Shown here piece after piece: positions 56,630-64,000 of a DNA stretch of 64,000 nt. The position numbers were made by a program, and so were the translations under genes. Position 1 is the stretch's first letter. The number at the start of each line of letters is the position of its first letter. The stretch spans positions 2,333,501 to 2,397,500 of the forward strand of contig CM060833.1 of the NCBI GenBank assembly GCA_030762175.1. The letters run 5' to 3'. The notes beneath the pieces were generated by a model. It was not told the DNA's origin. It searched no databases and was given only the letters and a program-made list of their open reading frames with translations. The stretch is from Metallyticus violacea (Eukaryota > Arthropoda > Insecta > Mantodea > Metallyticidae).

Positions 56630-57170
56630 CTCAAGGCTTTCCTTAGTGTTCATCCAACAAAAGTCAGCCATTATGCATTGTACATCTTCTCCTGATGGAA
56701 ACGTTAACCATGCCGCAGTGGGAATGGAGCTGTGTATTGCAGCTCACTTTGTGATACGCAGACATCACCTTGCCTGACGTTGACACCATGTATCTAACTT
56801 TTCATTACGAAGAACTTTCCACATGAGGACTCACAAAAACTCCCTGTTTAATTTTGCTACACTAAGTCGGGGGAATTCATTAAGGAGGTTCTTAAAAGCT
56901 GGCCCAGTCTGGTCCATGGCATTTACAAAGATCATCGTCAGACCGAGTTGTATGTGGACGATTTTGCGCAGCTCTACCAATGCTGAGTGTTTCACGTTTT
57001 TTTCTCCGATTTGCTGTAGGCCAGTCTCTCTTCCTTGCTTGACTATCAAATACAGCAGTACCTCATATACCCAAAGATATGTCAGCCACGCTTGCTGTAC
57101 TGAAGACTGTCGTCCGTTTCTTTCAAGTACACGCTATTCGATTGGAAGCTGATTATGTAGTAACACAGCT
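56630..57170 (-). pseudogene. second decayed copy of the EEQGERFH protein family
   Basis: The minus strand carries GEKNVKHSALVELRKIVHIQ, then LGLTMIFVNAMDQTGPAFKN and LLNEFPRLSVAKLN (57000-56845). In the family these blocks come before the part seen at 26125-26490 of the first copy. Near the end IMADFCWMNTKE (about 56675-56640) corresponds to the C-terminal DYCCLLKGDEP of the first copy. The EEQGERFH block between them is deleted. The two copies overlap only in part and together outline most of the family. No terminal repeats were found. Confidence 0.6.
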
Positions 57171-57329
57171 TTGAGGAGTGGGCATTCTTGTGAGTGAAGA
57201 TGAAGGACAAGGTGAGTCATGAAAGTGTGTTTGTCATTTTCGAGTTAATCAGTTCAAAATTAGTAAATAGTGCTTTCAATTAGGGCAAAACATATATTCG
57301 CCAGTGTAATTTGAATGCTTTAGTTATAA

Positions 57330-58580
57330 TAAAATGCCTGATTTTTCCTTCGCTGGACCGCTCCATATGCCGTTGGCCGCAGTTGACCGATCCTTGCGTT
57401 CTCGTCTCGTTCCCACTTGAAAGCCGGCCGGGATGCCGGAGGGGATGTCTGTACGAGTTTATCTATAGGAACATACAATCGTGTTCTCGTGTGTTGTGTG
57501 ATAGTGTATTAAGTGTTCATTTGGTGGCATAATACAGTGTATTAATTACGTTAATGTGACTCCATTCGATTCCTCAAACACTATTTGTTTACAATACATA
57601 CGTGCGTACAGAATCCGCTCGGAGATTGTTACAAGAGAAATTTCCTGATGTTCAACCTCCAAGTCGAAGTTCGATTCGCAGGTTAGGAAATAAATGGGAA
57701 GTATTCTTGATCAAAAGTGTACATAGCCACGTACAGTATTCACAGGAGAAAGGTTAGATAACTTTGACATACTTGGAACATTCCTCTAAAAATGACTTCG
57801 ACGTCTTTCTCAGCAAACTGGAATTTCGTATTCTTCTGTTTGTAACGGCTACTGAAGTTAAAACCCTATAACATCACTGTAGTGCAAGAACTTAAACCGG
57901 GTGACCCTGCATTCTGGAGTAGATTTTGTGTATGGATTTTGAATAGAGTATAAGAAAGAGAAATTGCGTTAATCTAATTTTCTTTACGAACAAATCTCTG
58001 TTCCACCTAAATAGGCATCTTAACTAACAAAACAACCGACACTGGGGTTCAGAAAAAATTACATTTTTATTAAGAAACAATTAATAGTGATAGTTTTGTG
58101 CAGAATATTTTGTAACCCTTTTTTCGTGAATTGACTGTAAGGGAACGTACGTTCGGGACTTTCTAACAGGACTCTGCAACAATACATACAGCACATGTCT
58201 CCTTGCTTGTAATTCATGAGATTTTGTCATCACTAACAATCTGTGTCCTCCTTGGTCCCCCGATTTTATGCCCTACAATTTTTATTTCGGGGGTTCATTA
58301 AAGTGTCCCCATTAGAAGAGCTGAAAAATATCATTCTTGAAGAGGAACTGCAGAGGGTAATGGTTAATGCCATAAGCCGATGCCAGAGATGAAGGGAGAC
58401 AGTTCCAGCATCTTCTTGCTTGATAATGATGAGCAAATGTCACTTTCAAGTGTTGGTAACAACTTAGTGACAATCATAGCTGAGGACTTTCTGACTCCCT
58501 TTCACCGCGGTACCGGCTTGAACCGACCGACCGGCCGTCCGTTATGCATGCAGCAGTCCCACTAAGGAAAAATCACACTT
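57330..58580 (+). mobile_element. DD41D-type element V2 copy b, uninterrupted
   Basis: It shows VRTESARRLLQEKFPDVQPP, then SRSSIRRLGNKW (about 57610-57690), LKLKPYNITVVQELKPGDPA (about 57855-57915), FQQDSATIHTAHVS (about 58163-58205; catalytic Asp kept, unlike copy a) and a C-terminal EEELQRVMVNAISRC region (about 58340-58385). The 3' end resembles 10480-10720 in copy a. Stops and frameshifts are frequent. The ends are approximate and the left limit may reach about 57300. Confidence 0.7.
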
Positions 58581-58866
58581 TATAATACAATTAAATTGAG
58601 TATTTAAGACTTTTTAAACATTCAAGGCCATTGTGTCCCGGTCAAGATCGAAACTAGAACTGTCATTTTTTATGTCTAATTACCAGGGAAAATTGCAACT
58701 TTTCCACATTACATGTTCGATATATTCTGGATACCGAAACTCAGTGAAGGGTAGAAGGTCGCTCGAGTGCCGAAATCTCGCCGTGTTTCTGAAACAATAT
58801 TATACAGAAACAAATGATTAGCTGTCAGTATGGACATTCCAGACAATAGACCCGCACGTCACAGAG
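58581..58866. other. short spacer
   Basis: No motif recognised in this stretch of just under 300 bases. Confidence 0.4.
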
Positions 58867-59164
58867 CAAGGAGTTTTTTTTAACAATGTTTAACACCCGT
58901 TTGTACTACTGAGGCACCACAGGCGGTGGACAATGAAGATCCATGAGATGAAATGATAAACTGGAAAGAATATTTTGTTCAGGAAGTAAACGTTCCAGGC
59001 CTAAGGCCTCACGGTAACTCCCCGGCATTTGCCATGTATAAGGACTGAGGAAAATCAGGAAAAAGTCTCAGTCAGGGAGACGGTCCTGGTGGGAATCGAA
59101 CCCCAGACCTCCCGATCACGAGTCTCTTCCTTAACGACATCGGCCACCCTGGCGGTACAAGGAG
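58867..59164 (-). mobile_element. SINE-2 copy c with short target-site duplication
   Basis: On the minus strand: TGGCCGATGTCGTTAAGGAA head, box B GGTTCGATTCCCACC, shared body (AGACTTTTTCCTGATTTTCC and GCCTTAGGCCTGGAACGTTT) and ACAAACGGGTGTTAAACATT tail. CAAGGAG flanks it at 58867-58873 and 59158-59164. Confidence 0.88.
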
Positions 59165-60079
59165 TGTGGGGAAGAAAATGGTGGTGGTGCTCTTCTCCCT
59201 TAGCAGTAATCAGGTAACAATTCTTCTTGAAGACAATTGTTTGTCTTCCGAAGATGTGTGAAAAACGGCAAGAGATATCAGGCTGAACAATCACTTCCTG
59301 GCGACCATTCCCTGAACCCGAAACTTTTTCCTGTTCTCTCTCACTGGGGGAGGTGATTTTCACGCCCAGGAGATGTTGTGGAAGAGATTTCAAATTTCCC
59401 AGTGTTGTTGTATGTAAAAACGTGGACAGACACCCCTTCATTAATTTCACTTCCTTTGATCCATAGAAAATGAAAGTTCTGCTTCGAAAGTTCGATCAAC
59501 TCTAGTCCCCATGTTCAAATCTGCATTTCCCCGGTTTCCTACCCTAAGGGTGTGGACAAATAGCGAAAGCGATGGATGTCCTCGTATATCAATAATATGT
59601 GATATCTAATTTTTAATTTTTTATGATGCTGAACACAAATATGGCAGTTTTTTCGAGTGTGCCTTGCAAATGGAAAATTAGCTGCTGACGCCCTTACAAT
59701 TTCATTTTAGTTTTGTTTGCGAAATCTGCCGTTGTTCCCTCAATTGTTTAACTTTGCTGCCTAAAGCAGAGAGAGACATATGCACAACTTTTATGTTTAT
59801 TTTCAATCAGTGGTGTAAGATATAGGAATAATTAATGAGAATTAAGTGGGTAGTGTGTTCTAGAGCCTGTTTATATTATAAATCTGTATTAATTTTTAGA
59901 AATAAATGTGTCTTAAATATCTAGTGAACAGAATGTCTTATATATCATACTGTTCTACATAGACGAAGAAAAAGGCTTTTCATACAAAAAATGCAAATAT
60001 GAAATCAGAAATTCTCTATCAGACTCAGTTTTTACGAGAGTGTGAAGTGATTTTTTATTGTGTTTATTATATAACGTCG
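59165..60079. other. spacer
   Basis: The 131-codon minus-strand frame at 59055-59450 partly overlaps SINE-2, and its remainder shows no recognised motif. Confidence 0.4.
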
Positions 60080-61027
60080 TCTAATGAACAGGATATCTCA
60101 ATATACTTCCCTATATGTCAATGCCACCTCATCTTTCTGATAATCTTTTATGACGCCGCGAAACCATTGTTTGGGAGTACGATACCATCACTTATGGTCA
60201 ACTACCTAAATTTTCTCGTTTTTGACCTCGCAGAGAGCCTTTCGTGCTGTCGAATAGATCAAAATCAGACGGAGCGAGGTCCGGTGAATACGGTGGGTGC
60301 GGCACAAAAATGAATTCTAGCGATACCATGTGCTAGTGTTACCGGTGTGGGGCCGCGCATCGTCATGCTGGAGAAACATTCCTGTCGACTTCCCCTTTCG
60401 CCGTTGCTAAATCTCTGCGTCTAAGCCGTGTAAGGGTCTTGCAGTGCATCTTTCGCATTTGGAGCAGCACGAAATGTCTTAGCTGGGGACTCCCATCGCA
60501 CGCGTTGAACTTTCTTCTCTGGTGCGTGGTGATGACTCGTCACCAGCTTCTCAAAAAATCCGCATCTGCATTTCCAGGAACAGACGAAAGACTTCAACCC
60601 TTTGGTCCATCTGTGCTTGTGTCAAGTCATGTGTGACCAACAACCGGATGTGTGACCAACGTTTTCATATTCAAATCGTGCAAGTTTGCACTGCCGAGGT
60701 CTGTGTGACACTCCAGTTCATCAAAGGTTAAGCACCTATCAGTCATAATCAGTTGAGACACAAGCAGAGAGACCGGACATTCTTGTGTGCCACTTGCGAA
60801 GCCAGTGGCCCAGTTGTAACCGGTCTGCTATGCAAGTACTTCTTGACCACATCTATGAACGTCTGCAGTTTTATCGTCCTCCTTATACAAAAACCATGCT
60901 GTACATATTTGTCCGTGATAGTCGCTTCCAGATTTCAGATTGGCAAAAAACGCACACTCGTTTCGCTACAACCTGCATCAGTCGCGTGCACACAGGTTGT
61001 AAATCATTTCTGAACGCCCCTCGTTTA
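60080..61027 (-). mobile_element. mariner M2 copy c
   Basis: The 5' end reads AAACGAGGGGCGTTCAGAAA on the minus strand. Blocks follow: DRCLTFDELECHTDLGSANL (about 60740-60680), KVQRVRWESPAK-like sequence, GMFLQHDDARPHTGNTST (about 60385-60330, second Asp kept) and VPHPPYSPDLAPSDFDLF (about 60298-60245, third Asp kept), then STKGSLRGQK. The copy complements M2-a, in which the catalytic blocks are worn. Overlapping + strand frames in 60439-61138 are shadows. Confidence 0.85.
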
Positions 61028-62386
61028 TATCGCAGCATGCGGTATTTTAAAAGAAAAAGAGTGAGCTTCCCTGCGCAGCTCCGTTTTGCTTACAAAATGA
61101 CGACGTGTGCGGCCCAAAGAGAGAGAGAACGGAGTTGAATAAAGGTATTTGCAGAAGAACGGGCATTAGCAGAGATGTTATTTTACTACTGGAGCGAATT
61201 GTTCACAGACAAACACCAACAGGCAATAAATTGTCGTTTGAAGAACACCCCTCTTCTCTTATTGCACAGTGACAAATACACTGTGCATGCGGGCATAGCA
61301 AGCAGCCATTACTTCTGTATAATCCTGCTCGCCTACAGCGCTTTCTGTTTTTGTTTCAGAGTGTGAAACCATCCCATCCCCCCTCCTTCGTCTCTTCTTT
61401 CTGTGCTCACTGCGCCGCTCTTATTTTATCCCAGAAGCTGTCAAAAGGTTGCTCTTTGTCATGTTCTGCCTGGCATATCACAAAGGAACATATTTATATA
61501 ATGGAAACAGTTTCTCTATAATTAACCTATCAGTCCATTTTCTTTGTCTGAAAACAACGGTAAATATCGCCATAACAACAAACTTTGGTGATTCAACATC
61601 ACTTAAGTATCAACGTTTACTTTTTCTGCATTTAGCTTTCACAGGTTGTATGACGGGAACTGTGGTATCATTCACGTCTGTGTGTTCGTTTTACCTCGAT
61701 CCCTGTCTCATGCGATTCGCTGAGGACTTGTTTCATCAACACTAATTTTCACACTCTCGGTTGCCCCAATTCTCCCTTTATCAAATTCCGACACACAATG
61801 GTATTGCTGTCACAACGCTCATTGTGCAAAAATGTTTGGCTTTCTCTTAAAAGCGTTGCAATTTGAATCGTGAATTTAAAAATGTAAATAAATCTAATAC
61901 AATGTTCTCATCGTAACAATTTGTACTAAGATCAAATATTGGAAGTACCTAGATGTTTGATTATAAAATATTTTCTCACGCAACGCATTTTAATTATTCT
62001 CAAATTATTATAGCTTATAACAAAGGTAATATTCCGAAAATGAGGGCATTGAAATGTTGCGTGTAGGTATAAACAGGGCCAATAACCTTTAAAATTAGCA
62101 TTAGCCTTAAAAAAAAAATTAGGCGCGTTTTCACAAAACTTGCTATGTGGAAAATTAAAAAACTCAGTATGAACATTTTTTTTCGCCACGCATTTTTCTA
62201 TAAGATCTAAATATTTCAATATCAACACAATGTTGCTTTACAGGATATATGAAATGTATTAATTAGATTTTCTGCAATTAACAATAAAAAGTGAACATTA
62301 AAAATCTCTTATTTTTTTTTTCAAATATAATACTTACATGCCCTTGCAAGCGTTTATTAGACATATGCTGCTTTTTTTTAAGAATA

Positions 62387-62417
<31 letters not shown>

Positions 62418-62487
62418 GTTTATACACTTCTACTAAAACATTGATACCATATGATCTTCTTCCACAGTGCAGAAAAAAATTAATAAG
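61028..62487. other. spacer with (CT)n microsatellite
   Basis: About 14 CT units at 62386-62413. The open frames at 61175-61745 and 61932-62228 have no recognised motif. Confidence 0.45.
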
Positions 62488-62754
62488 GTTTTTAATTGTG
62501 TTTAACGACCGTTTTTACCATTGAGGCACCACAGGCGGTGGACACTGATGATATATGAGATAATATATTGGGAAGGAATTTTTTTAAGCAAGGAAACGTT
62601 CTAGACCTAAGTTCAGGGTACCTCCCTGGCATTTGCCGTTTATGAGGGTTGAGGAAAACCTGGAAAAACCTCAGTCAGAGAGGATGGTCCTGGGATTAGA
62701 ACTCCGGACATTTCGCTCACGAGTCCGCGCCTTAACGACCTCGGCCCCGTGGCT
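62488..62754 (-). mobile_element. SINE-2 copy d
   Basis: On the minus strand: CCACGGGGCCGAGGTCGTTA head, a damaged B box (GGAGTTCTAATCCC), then the CTGAGGTTTTTCCAGGTTTT body, TCTAGAACGTTTCCT and the AAAAACGGTCGTTAAACACA tail. It is more worn than copies a and c. Confidence 0.87.
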
Positions 62755-64000
62755 GTTTAATGATAAGGTGGCGCTACTACTGTCAATAGCAAACACGAAC
62801 ATTTTACCCAGCATTATGTTTAAAAGGTGTCATTAATTATTGTTGCAAAATATATCCATGCTTTTTAAGAATCTGAAATTGTTTGCAAACAATATTTCTC
62901 ATATGTAAACGAAAAAAGATAATATAAGTTCGGCTTATATATGATCATCCATGTACAAAAATTGTTAATTAGCTAGTGTCCATTACCGTTTCTGCAATGT
63001 AATAAAGCAAATTTACTGCAATCAAAATTAATGTATCATTTAAACACACGTGAATATGTACACAAATTTGCCTTTTGACTTTTTTAAGGCATACAAATAT
63101 TAAACAGTTAACCATTTATGTTTAATTACAATGCTCTCTACAAGTAGAACAAACAATTTTAACCAAACTACCGAGAAAGAAAATTAATGAAAAATACAAT
63201 TTACCTTATGTATGTGCAGCCCATAACAAGAGCTCCGCTGAATATGCAATTTGATTTTTATAAAAACTACGTTCTAAAGTAAAATTTATTTTACAGTATT
63301 CTCTATATCATGATATACAGTTAGACTTTCCTCACAAGTTTATTAATGAAGTCACTCAATGAGCGAGATATTATTATCATCATCATTATCATTATTATTA
63401 CTCTTATTATTATTAGCAAGGCAACACACCGAGTTATCCATTTTTTATACTTTAACACCTTACTTACATAAAATAAAATACCCCAACTTCCAAATTACTG
63501 GACACGTTAAAACTAATCGACATAGTTGGGAGAGCATCATATTTATCATCATCTATTTTAATAGTTATAAACGGGTATACCTGTCTTGTCTTAACTTCAG
63601 TAGCAAAGGGATCGAAACATGTTATAATAACCTGCTCACACCATTCATTAAAACACTCCTCATCTAGCCCCTATACGTTCTTCCAGACTTTTTTCATTGC
63701 TAAGCCTCGCTGTACGTTAGGGAATATTGCACAGGGAAAATGTCCTCTCTAACTACAAAATTTGGTAGGAAATGTTTTAATACACCCTACAGCTTCATCT
63801 TCAACATTTGCATTTTATCCACTTCTCCTTTAATGATTTATCTTTAGAAAATTAAAGTGTGGTAGTATGTGGTACATGAACATAATGAGAGGTGAAACTG
63901 GGGGCACAATAAGAGCGACCCATGTTGTACTAAACTTTATAAAAATACAATTTACCTAACCTAACCTGGTGTAGTTTCAGTAAATCAACTTAATACAAAA
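62755..64000. other. AT-rich right flank
   Basis: ATT/ATC-rich microsatellite at 63366-63417. No gene, repeat family or transposon end recognised. Confidence 0.45.

Noticed and set aside
57195..57215. Short start exon ATGAAGGACAAG followed by GTGAGT
   Set aside because: Only four codons, no partner exon of matching phase and no conserved peptide; likely chance.
59055..59450. 131-codon minus-strand frame as a gene
   Set aside because: Its C-terminal part runs into SINE-2 sequence and the rest has no recognised motif.
60439..61138. Several overlapping + strand frames near 60.5-61.1 kb
   Set aside because: They are antisense shadows of mariner M2 copy c, whose catalytic motifs read clearly on the minus strand.

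Overview
The window reads as a repeat-dense, intron-rich, AT-rich animal genome, most likely an insect. The evidence is the many decayed Tc1/mariner elements, the DD41D transposases typical of arthropods, and tRNA-derived SINEs with A-rich tails. A blattodean (cockroach or termite) is my guess, but nothing here proves the order. There is no bacterial gene, operon, rRNA, intact tRNA or CRISPR array. Almost every reading frame that can be recognised belongs to a broken mobile element.

Host gene content. The only good candidates for host coding sequence are two very short exons on the + strand, at about 40744-40842 and 52068-52169. Each carries an ATG in a good Kozak context, an in-frame stop upstream, exactly 19 codons plus one G, and a GTAAG donor. 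The two 19-residue peptides agree at 10 positions although their DNA has diverged. I read them as alternative first coding exons of one large + strand gene whose later exons lie beyond this window. The gene is not recognised.

Mobile elements, left to right: SINE-1 at 224-522; the N-terminus of a DD41D transposase at 1380-1790; a head-to-head SINE-1 pair at 2913-3440; a mariner (MX) split by another mariner (M1) at 4015-5860; SINE-1 at 6385-6623; LTR plus primer-binding site at 7390-8240; a DD41D element split by mariner M3 at 8560-10720; SINE-1 at 11772-12052; a LINE reverse-transcriptase piece split by a 47-bp SINE stub at 13360-13940; hAT-2 at 14338-15450; mariner M6 at 15588-16767; DD41D V1 at 17681-18441; another DD41D at 19250-20060; mariner M3 at 21834-23070; SINE-2 at 23924-24160; an uncharacterised repeat-borne protein family at 25590-26490; M1 at 27484-28117; M2 split by M1 at 28176-30276; hAT-1 at 30895-32744; converging SINE-1 copies with trinucleotide arrays at 34838-35517; further SINEs at 36772 and 38055; mariner M4 split by a SINE at 42490-43593; M2 at 45158-46114; mariner pieces at 48300-49850; M6 at 50406-51653; M5 and V1 at 53150-54621; M5 at 55640-56570; the uncharacterised family again at 56630-57170; an uninterrupted copy of the 8560 DD41D element at 57330-58580; SINE-2 at 58874-59157; M2 at 60080-61027; SINE-2 at 62488-62754.

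The window records layered invasion. At least five insertions lie inside older elements, and two of these are proven by 10- and 13-bp target-site duplications. The strongest candidates for something not yet described are the paired alternative start exons and the unnamed protein family with the EEQGERFH motif. Family names such as M1-M10, MX, V1-V4, R1 and SINE-1/2 are local labels used only here. All family assignments rest on motif recognition by eye; no database search was run.
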